DNA from: Fidelibacterota bacterium
Lineage (GTDB): Bacteria > Fidelibacterota > Marinisomatia > Marinisomatales > UBA8229
NCBI GenBank assembly: GCA_012964235.1
Contig: DTUJ01000157.1
Coordinates: forward strand, 1-37,677
Reading direction: 5' to 3'
Length of the DNA: 37,677 nucleotides
A program made the translations under genes and the position numbers. Shown one piece after another: positions 10,901-20,471 of this stretch (position 1 is its first letter; the number at the start of each line of letters is the position of its first letter). The notes beneath the pieces are model-generated. The model saw only the letters and a list, made by a program, of their open reading frames with translations. It did not search any database and had not been told where the DNA came from.

Positions 10901-11776
10901 ATGATCCCGAAAGAAATTCTGCAAAAAGTACGACGAATTGAAATCCGAACACGAGGGGTGGTAAATAATCTGTTTGGGGGAGAATACCATTCCGTTTTTA
11001 AGGGGAGAGGAATGACCTTTTCTGAGGTCCGTGAATACCAACCAGGAGATGATATCCGCCTTATTGATTGGAATGTGACGGCAAGAACTGGTTCACCATT
11101 TGTAAAGATATTTGAAGAAGAAAGAGAGTTGACTGTTTTTCTTTTGGTGGATGTGAGCCGCTCCGGTCATTTTGGAACTATTGAGAAATTCAAGACGGAA
11201 ATCGGAGCAGAAATCGGAGCTGTCCTCGGATTCTCAGCGATTAAAAACAATGACAAGGTTGGTGTGATTCTTTTTAGTGATGATGTTGAGAAATATATAG
11301 CTCCAAAGAAAGGGAAATCCCATGTATTGCGGGTTATACGAGAATTGCTGTATCATAAACCCCAGGGCAAAGGAACTTCCATAAACAAAGCTCTCGATTT
11401 TCTCCTCAAAATTTCAAAACGTCAAAGTGTTGTCTTTCTCATTTCTGATTTCCAGGATGATGGATACTGGAGAACACTTCGCATTGCAAACCGAAAGCAC
11501 GATTTAATTGGAATTTACCTTTTTGACCAATTAGAAGTTGAGTTTCCTGATATGGGTCTAGTAAAGGTTCATGATCCTGAAACAGAGAAGGAAGTGTGGA
11601 TTGATACACGTTCCTATCAGGAACGATTGAACTACAACCGTACTATGAAGGAAAGATTAGAAAAGCTGAAAAAGGAAAGTGAACGAATAAAATTTGATCT
11701 TATCACAGTTTCTACCACAGAAGATTATGTAGAGCCACTCATGTCCTTTTTTAAACAACGTGAAAAGCGGTTTTAA
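10901..11776 (+). CDS. DUF58 domain-containing protein
   Basis: FKGRGMTFSEVREYQPGDDIRLIDWNVTARTGSPFVKIFEEERELTVFLLVDVSRS is the DUF58 signature; follows moxR. Confidence 0.93.
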   Translation: MIPKEILQKVRRIEIRTRGVVNNLFGGEYHSVFKGRGMTFSEVREYQPGDDIRLIDWNVTARTGSPFVKIFEEERELTVFLLVDVSRSGHFGTIEKFKTEIGAEIGAVLGFSAIKNNDKVGVILFSDDVEKYIAPKKGKSHVLRVIRELLYHKPQGKGTSINKALDFLLKISKRQSVVFLISDFQDDGYWRTLRIANRKHDLIGIYLFDQLEVEFPDMGLVKVHDPETEKEVWIDTRSYQERLNYNRTMKERLEKLKKESERIKFDLITVSTTEDYVEPLMSFFKQREKRF

Positions 11777-11784
11777 GTTATCTT

Positions 11785-12708
11785 ATGTATTACAGATTAT
11801 TTAGATATTTTTTTTGCTTGGTATGTATTTTATTTGTGATCAGTTGCAGCAAAGATTCTCAAATTGAATCATTTCATATAAAAGCAGAAGTGGATACTAC
11901 AAAGGCTACAATCGGCGATATTGTATCCCTGAGAATTATAGCTGAAGAATCTGACGGCCTGCATTTATCTTTCCCCGATATGGAAGATTCTGAATTCTTT
12001 GAAATTCGGCAGAAGCAGTATTTGAAAAAGGGAAAAGGAGTTGTATTTAACATTGTGTTTTGGGATACAGGTCGGCTTGAAATTCCACCTTATCCTATAG
12101 AAATTATGAAAGCTGATAATACCGTTGACTATATCATGGAGACTGATCCGTTTTTTATCACAGTCTACTCAACGATAAAAAATTCGGATGGTAAAGATTT
12201 GAAGCCAATTAAAGAGCCCGTCCCGGTTACCACACCAATTTCATACAGAAAAATTATTTTATCGATAGTCTTTCTTTTGCTGTTTGGATATATGGTTTAT
12301 CTTTGGACAAGGAGAATTCAAATTGAAAAGAGAAAAGAAATAATACAGAACATAATTCCTCCTCCGTATGAGGAAGCATTGGACAGTCTTGAGTTAATAA
12401 AAAAAGTTTGCGATGTAAAGAAATTTTATGTGGAATTATCCTATCTCCTTCGTAAATATGTTGAGTCAAGCATTTATATTAAAACCCTGGAAATGACAAC
12501 AGAAGAGATTGATTCTTACAGTTCATTAATTCAAATGGAAACATACCTTTTGAAAGAGTGGATAGAATTACTAAAACGATCTGACCTTATTAAATATGCG
12601 AAACAGATTCCTGAAGAAAATAAACGGGAAAATGATTTAGAATGGTCAAGACAATTTATTACTTTGACAAACAATTACTGGAGAAAACTTCAAGTAGGCG
12701 TGTCGTGA
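11785..12708 (+). CDS. BatD-like lipoprotein with one TM segment
   Basis: Lipoprotein signal (FFCLVCILFVISCSKDS), beta-rich domain (EVDTTKATIGDIVSLRIIAEE...DTGRLEIPPYPIEI), TM segment (KIILSIVFLLLFGYMVYLW), cytoplasmic tail; located after moxR-DUF58 as in Bat operons. Confidence 0.6.
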   Translation: MYYRLFRYFFCLVCILFVISCSKDSQIESFHIKAEVDTTKATIGDIVSLRIIAEESDGLHLSFPDMEDSEFFEIRQKQYLKKGKGVVFNIVFWDTGRLEIPPYPIEIMKADNTVDYIMETDPFFITVYSTIKNSDGKDLKPIKEPVPVTTPISYRKIILSIVFLLLFGYMVYLWTRRIQIEKRKEIIQNIIPPPYEEALDSLELIKKVCDVKKFYVELSYLLRKYVESSIYIKTLEMTTEEIDSYSSLIQMETYLLKEWIELLKRSDLIKYAKQIPEENKRENDLEWSRQFITLTNNYWRKLQVGVS

Positions 12709-12804
12709 GAATTAAAACAAAAAACACAAATGATGTGGAGAGAATTCGTAAATTTGAATTCTTATTGGCAATCGGTAAATTATTGTGAAAAATTAAGGAT
12801 AATT

Positions 12805-13365
12805 TTGGGTACAACAGCAGAGATTCGAAATAATGCAGTTCTTCTTCATAAGGGGAAAAGAATGAAAGTGTTGGAATTCCAACATGTAAAACCTGGAAAG
12901 GGAGGGGCTTTTGTCCGAACAAAGTTGAAGGATATTCAGACCGGTAAAATAATTGATGAAACCTTCAATGCCGGAGCTCGGATAGAAATTATACGAGTTG
13001 AGGTGAAGCCTATGCAATACCTGTATAATGATGGGGATTTTTTTATTTTTATGGATAATAAAACTTATGACCAGATAACTGTTTCTGAATCTACAATTAA
13101 TCGTGGAAAGGATTTTTTAGTGGCAGGGATGAATGTGGATTTATTATTTGATGGTCAGGAAATATTGGATATTCGTATTCCTGCTCATGTCGTTTTACAA
13201 GTTACTGACACAGAGCCGGGGTTTAAGGGGAATACAGCAACGGGTGCTACAAAACCAGCAACTTTGGAAACCGGATTTATAATTCAGGTACCTTTATTTG
13301 TGAGTTCTGATGACAAAATAAAAATTGATACCCGTACTGGTCAATATATAGAACGCGCAAAATAA
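12805..13365 (+). CDS. efp: Elongation factor P, TTG start
   Basis: TTG at 12805 gives MGTTAEIRNNAVLLHKGKRMKVLEFQHVKPGKGGAFVRTK...TGATKPATLETGFIIQVPLFVSSDDKIKIDTRTGQYIERAK; aaggat just upstream. The ORF-track start at 12730 adds 25 non-homologous residues. Confidence 0.95.
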   Translation: MGTTAEIRNNAVLLHKGKRMKVLEFQHVKPGKGGAFVRTKLKDIQTGKIIDETFNAGARIEIIRVEVKPMQYLYNDGDFFIFMDNKTYDQITVSESTINRGKDFLVAGMNVDLLFDGQEILDIRIPAHVVLQVTDTEPGFKGNTATGATKPATLETGFIIQVPLFVSSDDKIKIDTRTGQYIERAK

Positions 13366-13403
13366 TTTTATTAAACTTGTGAAAAAAGTAACTGGAGAAA
13401 CTT

Positions 13404-13868
13404 ATGTGGCAGGATAAGATAAAAGAAATTATTTATTTATTAGAAAATTCCACAGTGAATGAAATAGACTTAACCTTTTGGGGCCGCCGGTTCCGAGTGG
13501 TTAAAAGTCCACCAGAGGTATTGTCTGATGATCTTGATTCAGGTAGTACTGTACGTGTGGAGACACCAATTTCATCTGATGTTTCTGAACCTCCTTCTGA
13601 ATCGTCCCCAAAACTGCCAAAAGATGGAATTGAGGTTTTTTCACCTATGCCTGGAACTTTCTATCGATCTCCAGGCCCGGATAAAGATCCTTTTGTAAAA
13701 GAAGGTGATCAAGTGGATAAAGGAGACACTCTGTGTATTATCGAAGCAATGAAGATTATGAATGAGATTGAAGTGGAGTCCAACGGGGTTATTCAAAGTG
13801 TCTTAGTAAAAGATGGGGCACCAGTGGAATATGATCAACCGCTTTTTATTCTTAGCTCTTCATCCTGA
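13404..13868 (+). CDS. accB: Acetyl-CoA carboxylase biotin carboxyl carrier protein
   Basis: Biotinyl motif [27 protein letters not shown]; directly upstream of accC. Confidence 0.95.
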   Translation: MWQDKIKEIIYLLENSTVNEIDLTFWGRRFRVVKSPPEVLSDDLDSGSTVRVETPISSDVSEPPSESSPKLPKDGIEVFSPMPGTFYRSPGPDKDPFVKEGDQVDKGDTLCIIEAMKIMNEIEVESNGVIQSVLVKDGAPVEYDQPLFILSSSS

Positions 13869-13874
13869 GCCTGA

Positions 13875-15263
13875 ATGTTTAACAAAATACTGATTGCAAA
13901 CCGAGGCGAGATTGCCCTGCGGATTATTCGATCCTGCCATGAATTGGGGATAAAAACAGTTGCTGTGTATTCCACAGTTGATAAATTTTCCCTTCATGTA
14001 AGATTTGCCAATGAAGCGGTTTGTATCGGACCGGGTCCCAGTTCTGAAAGTTATTTGAATATACCGCGGATTATTGCAGCAGGCGAGATTACGAATGCTG
14101 ACGCAATTCATCCAGGATATGGATTTTTAGCAGAGAGTGCAGACTTTTCCCGAATTTGTCAAAAAAATGGTTTTTCCTTTATTGGTCCGTCCCCGGAAAT
14201 CATCAATGCAATGGGAGATAAAGCTCAGGCAAAAGCCACCATGGAAAAGGCTGGAGTGCAAGTTATTCCTGGCAGTGATGGAATACTCCCCGGTCCTACC
14301 GAAGCCAGTAAATTGGCAGAGAAGATGGGATATCCAGTCATGTTGAAAGCAACTGCTGGAGGAGGAGGAAGGGGCATGCGCCTAGTCCGTAATCCCGAAG
14401 AAATGGAGAAAATGTTCATTACAGCTCAATCCGAAGCAAATATAGCTTTTGAAAATGGGGATTTATACTTGGAAAAATTTATTGAAACCCCCCGTCATAT
14501 TGAAATTCAAATCATCGGGGATATCCATGGAAACGTTGCTCACCTTGGCGAGAGGGAGTGCTCTATTCAACGACGCCATCAGAAATTAGTGGAGGAATCT
14601 CCATCAGCGGTTGTAGATGTAGAATTAAGAAAACGAATGGGTGAGGCTGCTATCCATGGTGCAAAAAAAATTGGATACATCGGTGTTGGGACAATGGAGT
14701 TCCTTTTGGACAAGAAAAAAGAATTTTTCTTTATGGAAATGAACACACGGATTCAGGTTGAACATACGGTGACAGAGATGGTGACAGGGGCAGACCTGAT
14801 AAAACAGCAAATTCGTATGTATGCAGGTGAGAGGTATCCTGCCTATTTAGATACTTTACAGCTTCGTGGTCATTCCATCGAATGCAGGATTAATGCGGAA
14901 GACCCTGATAGAAATTTTATTCCATCTCCAGGAACAATTACCAGTTTTCATATGCCCGGAGGAAAAGGAGTTCGAGTAGATACACATTCCTATGTAGGAT
15001 ATGAAATACCAACAGATTATGATTCTCTGATAGCAAAACTTATTGTTCAAGCAAGTAACCGTGATCGTGCTATTAACAGGATGCAGTGCGCTCTGGAAGA
15101 GTGTATAATTGAAGGACCAAAAACAACTATTCCATTCCATGAAGCAATCATGCGTGATAAAGAATTCAAAAAAGGGAACTTTGATACAAGTTTTCTGGAA
15201 ACATTTGAATACAGCTCAAATGGAACAATTGAAAAGGTAGAAGAGGATAGGGAGCAGCATTGA
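13875..15263 (+). CDS. accC: Acetyl-CoA carboxylase biotin carboxylase subunit
   Basis: [66 protein letters not shown]. Confidence 0.97.
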   Translation: MFNKILIANRGEIALRIIRSCHELGIKTVAVYSTVDKFSLHVRFANEAVCIGPGPSSESYLNIPRIIAAGEITNADAIHPGYGFLAESADFSRICQKNGFSFIGPSPEIINAMGDKAQAKATMEKAGVQVIPGSDGILPGPTEASKLAEKMGYPVMLKATAGGGGRGMRLVRNPEEMEKMFITAQSEANIAFENGDLYLEKFIETPRHIEIQIIGDIHGNVAHLGERECSIQRRHQKLVEESPSAVVDVELRKRMGEAAIHGAKKIGYIGVGTMEFLLDKKKEFFFMEMNTRIQVEHTVTEMVTGADLIKQQIRMYAGERYPAYLDTLQLRGHSIECRINAEDPDRNFIPSPGTITSFHMPGGKGVRVDTHSYVGYEIPTDYDSLIAKLIVQASNRDRAINRMQCALEECIIEGPKTTIPFHEAIMRDKEFKKGNFDTSFLETFEYSSNGTIEKVEEDREQH

Positions 15264-15637
15264 AGATTCCCCAAGATTTAGTATACACAAAAGAACATGA
15301 ATGGATTCAGGTTAATGACAATATTTTAACAATTGGAATTACTGATTTTGCCCAAGGAGAGTTGGGGGATATAATTTTTGTAGAATTCCCAGAAATTGGT
15401 GAGGAATTCCAAAAAGATGATCCCTTCGGGACCATAGAAGCTGTTAAAACAGTCGCGGACATTTTCGCTCCGGTGCAAGGAAAAATAATTGAGATCAATC
15501 ATGATATTGAAAATTCTCCAGAGGTCATTAATACGGATCCTTATGGAGATGGATGGTTGGTGAAGATTGAGATAACAGAACATATGGTTAGTGATGGATT
15601 ATTGTCACCGGAAGATTATGAATTATTGCTGAGTTAG
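15260..15637 (+). CDS. gcvH: Glycine cleavage system H protein (lipoyl carrier), TTG start overlapping the accC stop
   Basis: [39 protein letters not shown]...[24 protein letters not shown]. Confidence 0.95.
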   Translation: MKIPQDLVYTKEHEWIQVNDNILTIGITDFAQGELGDIIFVEFPEIGEEFQKDDPFGTIEAVKTVADIFAPVQGKIIEINHDIENSPEVINTDPYGDGWLVKIEITEHMVSDGLLSPEDYELLLS

Positions 15638-16387
15638 ATGAAAAATATTTACAAATATTTGTTAGAGACTTGTGAAAGAAAAGGAGCTGGACATATTGTT
15701 CTGATCGATCCGGACCGAAAAAATGACGGGTCATTTGAAACCTATGTAGAGATTGTAAATAATTCTGGCGCAGATGCAATTTTCATCGGTGGGAGTCTAA
15801 TGATGGATGGACAGTTCCATGAAAGGGTGGCAAAGATAAAAGCACTGTCCAATGTTCCCATTATATTTTTTCCCGGTGGTGCAAACCAACTGAATGAACA
15901 TTATGATGCCATCCTTTTCATGTCTCTTCTTTCTGGACGGAATCCCCAATATTTAATTGGTGAGCAGGTAGTGTCAGCACCAATTATCAGTGATTTGAAG
16001 ATCGAAACGATTCCCACTGGTTATCTTCTGCTTGATGGAGGTGGAAAATCTACCGTGGAATTTATGAGTGCGTCACATCCCATTCCATTGAATCGTACTG
16101 ATATAACAGAAGCTCATGCCTTGGCAGCTCAGTATCTTGGTATGAAACTTGTTTATTTGGAAGCCGGCAGTGGAGCACAAACCCCGGTTCCGACCGAAAC
16201 AATTCAAACGCTATCTGAAAAAGTGGATATACCTTTGATTGTAGGTGGCGGGATCCGGACACCGGAAGATGCTGAGAAACGTGTGCGCTCCGGTGCTAGT
16301 TTTATCGTAACCGGAACAGTGCTGGAAACATCCGACAGTTCCTCTCTGATGCAAGAACTTGCAAGTGCGATTCATGTAAAGGAATAA
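15638..16387 (+). CDS. Geranylgeranylglyceryl phosphate synthase family protein (PcrB/GGGPS)
   Basis: VLIDPDRKNDGSFETYVEIVNNSGADAIFIGGS, GYLLLDGGGKSTVEFMS, YLEAGSGAQTPVPTETIQTLSEKVDIPLIVGGGIRTPEDAEKRVRSGASFIVTGT. Confidence 0.88.
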   Translation: MKNIYKYLLETCERKGAGHIVLIDPDRKNDGSFETYVEIVNNSGADAIFIGGSLMMDGQFHERVAKIKALSNVPIIFFPGGANQLNEHYDAILFMSLLSGRNPQYLIGEQVVSAPIISDLKIETIPTGYLLLDGGGKSTVEFMSASHPIPLNRTDITEAHALAAQYLGMKLVYLEAGSGAQTPVPTETIQTLSEKVDIPLIVGGGIRTPEDAEKRVRSGASFIVTGTVLETSDSSSLMQELASAIHVKE

Positions 16388-16389
16388 AG

Positions 16390-16965
16390 ATGACAATCAG
16401 AGAAAATATTGCAAGGCAATTGGTTGAAAGTGCTGAAACAAAAAAGGAGATGGTAGAATTATGCCTGTCCGATATTGAAAAGGCAGCAGAATTAATGATT
16501 GGAGCAGTACAAAAGAAGAAGAAAATTCTCTGGTGTGGAAATGGAGGAAGTGCTGCCCAGTGCCAACACCTTTCAACTGAATTGGTTGGGGGTCTTCGGT
16601 CTCATGACCGTAAAGCAATTCCATCAGTTTCTCTGACAACGGATTCTTCCCTTTTGACAGCATGGACGAATGATTCCGATTTTGAAACGGTATTTTCCCG
16701 ACAGGTAGAAGCTCTGGGAGAAGCAGGGGATGTTTTAGTTGCTCTCTCTACCAGTGGAAATTCTAAAAATGTAATTGAAGCTGTCAAATGTGCAGATACT
16801 ATGGGCATTCACTCTATTGTTTTAACGGGGAAATCCGGTGGATTATTATCAAACGGCGGGTCAGTGACAATCCGAATTCCAAGTGATGATACACAACGCA
16901 TCCAAGAAGGACATATTACCGCAGGGCACATTCTTTGCGAGTTAGTGGAAAATTCAATCAGGTGA
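16390..16965 (+). CDS. gmhA: Sedoheptulose-7-phosphate isomerase / phosphoheptose isomerase
   Basis: SIS-domain signature ILWCGNGGSAAQCQHLSTELVGGL, LVALSTSGNSKNVIEAV, RIQEGHITAGHILCELVE. Confidence 0.93.
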   Translation: MTIRENIARQLVESAETKKEMVELCLSDIEKAAELMIGAVQKKKKILWCGNGGSAAQCQHLSTELVGGLRSHDRKAIPSVSLTTDSSLLTAWTNDSDFETVFSRQVEALGEAGDVLVALSTSGNSKNVIEAVKCADTMGIHSIVLTGKSGGLLSNGGSVTIRIPSDDTQRIQEGHITAGHILCELVENSIR

Positions 16966-16988
16966 AATGAATTTTGGTTTGAGTTTTT

Positions 16989-17894
16989 ATGGAAACATAT
17001 CTTGAAGATTACATCACTATGCTTCGTGTTGAAAAGAATTTATCCCCCAAATCTATTGAAGCCTATAAGAGAGACTTGACACGGTACATAGATTTTCTGG
17101 AAGAGGAAAAGGATATAAACAATTTGGAGGAAATTAGCCCGAAGCATATTCGGGGGTTCATTCGTGTCCTGAACGATGCTCACTTGGCACCAGCAAGTAT
17201 CACCAGGGCTTTTTCTTCCATAAGGTCTTATCATTCCTTTTTGTCTGGAGAAAATTTAGTACAGCAAAATCCTTCCCAATTGCTGGATGCACCTAAACCA
17301 TCCCGGAAGCTACCAGTAGTCTTGGCGGTAGAAGAAGTCAATAGAATCCTTGGTGTTATTGATACTGCTAAATCCCTTGGAAGACGAGATCTGGCAATTT
17401 TGGAAGTCCTTTATTCAGCTGGAGTGAGAGTAAGTGAATTGTGTGATTTAAGAATGATAGATTTATTTTTGGATTCGGAAACGATTCGAGTGACTGGCAA
17501 GGGCAACAAAGAGCGCCTTGTGCCCATAGGTCCCTTGGCACGGGAATGCATAAATAATTACCTGAAATATGAAAGACCAACCTTATCAAAAAAAGATAAG
17601 AACCTTGGAAAAATATTCCTCAGCAGGAATGGACGACCACTAACACGCATGGCGGTGAACATCATTTTTAACAAATGGGTTAAAGCTTCTGGAATCAAGA
17701 GAAAAGTGAGTCCCCATACATTTAGACATTCATTTGCCACTCATCTTTTGGAAAGGGGAGCCGATCTTCGTGTTGTACAGGAAATGCTGGGACATGTAGA
17801 TATTTCTACGACCCAAATATATACTCACCTGGATAAAGAACACTTGAAAGAAGTTCATCGAACATTTCATCCATTTGAGAAAAAGGGAAAATAA
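16989..17894 (+). CDS. xerD: Tyrosine recombinase XerC/XerD
   Basis: N-terminal SAM-like core-binding domain; catalytic residues in YSAGVRVSELCDLRMID, HTFRHSFATHLLERGADLRVVQEMLGHVDISTTQIYTHL. Confidence 0.9.
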   Translation: METYLEDYITMLRVEKNLSPKSIEAYKRDLTRYIDFLEEEKDINNLEEISPKHIRGFIRVLNDAHLAPASITRAFSSIRSYHSFLSGENLVQQNPSQLLDAPKPSRKLPVVLAVEEVNRILGVIDTAKSLGRRDLAILEVLYSAGVRVSELCDLRMIDLFLDSETIRVTGKGNKERLVPIGPLARECINNYLKYERPTLSKKDKNLGKIFLSRNGRPLTRMAVNIIFNKWVKASGIKRKVSPHTFRHSFATHLLERGADLRVVQEMLGHVDISTTQIYTHLDKEHLKEVHRTFHPFEKKGK

Positions 17895-17913
17895 TAAAAA
17901 GGGAATTTCATAA

Positions 17914-18552
17914 ATGGGAATCTACAGTTTAGATCCCTCAGTACAGGCTATACTAATTCCTGTTTTGGTATTTGCTTTAAGTTTCCATGAGTTTGCCCAC
18001 GGTTGGATGGCTAATCGTCTTGGTGACCCAACTGCTAAGCACCAGGGGCGGTTGACTCTGAATCCGCTTGCTCATCTCGATCTGATGGGTACTCTTATGT
18101 TGTATTTTGCAGGATTTGGTTGGGCAAAACCAGTACCGGTGAATGGAGGAAATTTAGTCAGCCCGCGGACGGATATGATAAAAATTGCTTTTGCGGGCCC
18201 GGCGTCCAATTTGCTATTAGCAGTGATCGGGGGTGTCCTGCTTCGCATATTAATAGGATCATCCTTGTTTCATGAAACAATTATTGTGACGCTAATTTTT
18301 TTCACTCAGATTAATATTGCTCTGGCAGTGTTCAACCTGATTCCTATTCCACCTTTGGATGGTTCACAGATTTTTTCCGGATATATGTTGAATCGCAATC
18401 CAGACCTGGTGATGAAACTTCAGGCTTATGGACCGCAAATATTGTTCGGGATTATCTTGATTGGGTACTTTACTGGGTTTTCAGTAATCTGGATGATCAT
18501 GGGACCCTTGGTGAAAATGTTCATGTTTCTGTTTTCAGGAATTACCCTTTGA
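17914..18552 (+). CDS. Site-2 protease family (M50) membrane metalloprotease
   Basis: Zn motif HEFAHGWMANRLGDPTAKHQGRLTLNPLAHLDLMGTLMLYFAGFGWAKPVPVN; C-terminal NLIPIPPLDGSQI. Confidence 0.92.
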   Translation: MGIYSLDPSVQAILIPVLVFALSFHEFAHGWMANRLGDPTAKHQGRLTLNPLAHLDLMGTLMLYFAGFGWAKPVPVNGGNLVSPRTDMIKIAFAGPASNLLLAVIGGVLLRILIGSSLFHETIIVTLIFFTQINIALAVFNLIPIPPLDGSQIFSGYMLNRNPDLVMKLQAYGPQILFGIILIGYFTGFSVIWMIMGPLVKMFMFLFSGITL

Positions 18553-18686
18553 AACAGAACAGATATTTTCGCAGGATACTTCCTGACAGGCTGGTGAAAC
18601 GTCGTTCCTTGGTTTGGTTGGGGATTATGTTTTTCCTCGTTCTGTATTGTATGTTCTATCTGAAAACGATAGCTCTAGAAGGATAG
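18549..18686 (+). CDS. Putative 45-aa single-TM membrane microprotein (TTG start), not in ORF track
   Basis: Hand translation: MKQNRYFRRILPDRLVKRRSLVWLGIMFFLVLYCMFYLKTIALEG*. Basic N-terminus followed by a hydrophobic helix; TTG overlaps the upstream TGA (TTGA) and the stop lies 6 nt before the next ATG. Confidence 0.5.
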   Translation: MKQNRYFRRILPDRLVKRRSLVWLGIMFFLVLYCMFYLKTIALEG

Positions 18687-18691
18687 AAATA

Positions 18692-20395
18692 ATGTCTGCA
18701 TTAGTAGAGTGTGTACCAAATTTCAGCGAAGGTCGAGATCAAGGCAAGGTCGCACTGATCACAGATGCCATCAAAGCGGTGAAGGACATTACTCTTCTAG
18801 ATGTAGATCCTGGCCAGGATACAAACCGTACGGTCGTGACTTTTGTTGGACCCATTGAAGCTATAGAAGAAGCGGCATTCAAAGGAATTCAAAAAGCAGC
18901 AGAAGTTATCGATATGCGTCAGCAAAAGGGTGCACATCCACGGATGGGGGCAACGGATGTGTGTCCTTTCGTACCTATAAGTAATGTAACCATTGAAGAT
19001 TGTGTGGAATTATCCAAGCGTGTTGGCAATCGTGTAGGGGAAGAGCTGGGCATACCTGTTTATCTTTACGAGAATTCTGCACAAAAGAAAGAACGGAAGA
19101 GTTTACCAAACATTCGGGAAGGAGAATATGAAGCTTTACCAGAAAAGCTGCAGAAACCAGAATGGAAACCGGATTTTGGTCCAGCTAAGTTCAATGCTGG
19201 CGCTGGTGCTACAGTTATTGGATGTAGAGAGTTTCTAATTGCTTACAACATCAATTTGAATACCAGAGACACACGCCTTGCGACAGATATTGCCTTTGAG
19301 CTCAGGGAGAAGGGGAGATCCAAACGCGTTCCACATACCGTATCAAAAAATTTACTTGATGGAGAAATTATCCGCAATAAAGATGGAAGCCCTGTGAAAC
19401 AGAGAGGCAAATTTAAAGATGTAAAAGCAATTGGTTGGTACATGGATATTTATAACCGGGCACAGATCAGCATTAATTTCAATAATTATAAATCTTCTAC
19501 CATCCATGATGTTTTTGATGAGGCATGTGCATTAGCAACGGAAAGAGGAGTTCGGGTAACTGGAAGCGAACTTGTGGGGTTGATCCCGCTGGAAGCATTG
19601 TTAATGGCAGGACGACATTATTTGAAGAAGCAAAACCGTTCCACCGGTGTATCTGAAAAAATGATAGTGGAAACTGCTGCCCAGTCTCTTGGATTAAATG
19701 ATGTAGCTTCGTTCAACCCAAATGAGAAGATTATTGACTATGCTGTTCGAAATAAAACTGAGAAACACATTGATGTAGCAACTGAGGAATTTCTTGAAGA
19801 AGTAGGATCGAACAGTCCCGCACCAGGAGGAGGAAGTGTATCCGCTTTAGCCGGAAGCTTGGGCGCAGGGCTCACGTCCATGGTGGCGGCACTGACTCAT
19901 GAGAAAAAGGATTTTTTTGATAAGAAGCCTTTAATGGAGGAAATTGGTGATGAGGCTCAAAAAATTAAAGACAGGTTATTGTTTTTAGTGGAAGAGGATA
20001 CGAACGCTTTTAAAAAAGTTATGGCTGCAATTCGTCTTCCCCAATCATCTCCTGAAGAAAAAACGACAAAAGCAAAAGCTGTCCGGGAAGCAAACATTTA
20101 TGCAATCAGAGTACCTTGGGAAGTTGCTAAGCTTTCCTACAGGGTGATGGAACTTGCGTTACAGTTGGTGAATGAAGGGAATCCAAATTCCGTAAGCGAT
20201 GTAGGTGTTGCCGGAGAGGTTGGGATGGCTGCAATTCGTGGTGCCTGCTTGAATATCCTCATCAATCTTCCTGGGATAGAAAGTGAGGATCGTTTTGTAA
20301 AGGATATGAATACAAAAATGGATGCTCTTATTCCAAAAGCTGAAAAACTCCAAAAGCAAATTCTCAAAGAAACTATCAATAAAATCAATTCTTAA
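18692..20395 (+). CDS. Fused glutamate formiminotransferase / formimidoyltetrahydrofolate cyclodeaminase
   Basis: N-terminal MSALVECVPNFSEGRDQGKV...KGAHPRMGATDVCPFVPI; C-terminal FTCD_C/FchA-like EEVGSNSPAPGGGSVSALAGSLGAGLTSMVAALT. Start set at ATG 18692. Confidence 0.92.
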   Translation: MSALVECVPNFSEGRDQGKVALITDAIKAVKDITLLDVDPGQDTNRTVVTFVGPIEAIEEAAFKGIQKAAEVIDMRQQKGAHPRMGATDVCPFVPISNVTIEDCVELSKRVGNRVGEELGIPVYLYENSAQKKERKSLPNIREGEYEALPEKLQKPEWKPDFGPAKFNAGAGATVIGCREFLIAYNINLNTRDTRLATDIAFELREKGRSKRVPHTVSKNLLDGEIIRNKDGSPVKQRGKFKDVKAIGWYMDIYNRAQISINFNNYKSSTIHDVFDEACALATERGVRVTGSELVGLIPLEALLMAGRHYLKKQNRSTGVSEKMIVETAAQSLGLNDVASFNPNEKIIDYAVRNKTEKHIDVATEEFLEEVGSNSPAPGGGSVSALAGSLGAGLTSMVAALTHEKKDFFDKKPLMEEIGDEAQKIKDRLLFLVEEDTNAFKKVMAAIRLPQSSPEEKTTKAKAVREANIYAIRVPWEVAKLSYRVMELALQLVNEGNPNSVSDVGVAGEVGMAAIRGACLNILINLPGIESEDRFVKDMNTKMDALIPKAEKLQKQILKETINKINS

Positions 20396-20471
20396 ATGAA
20401 GCCACTTTTGGATTTCTCTTTAATTTTTTCCTATTATTAAGTACCCTTCGGAGTAAAATAAGGAAGTAATT

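Noticed and set aside
14856-15140. 94-aa and other short antisense ORFs within accC
   Set aside because: Overlap a conserved gene and have no independent coding signature.
16989-17894. Tyrosine recombinase considered as a mobile-element integrase
   Set aside because: Sequence is XerC/D-like, embedded among housekeeping genes, with no att repeats, tRNA, cargo or phage genes nearby.
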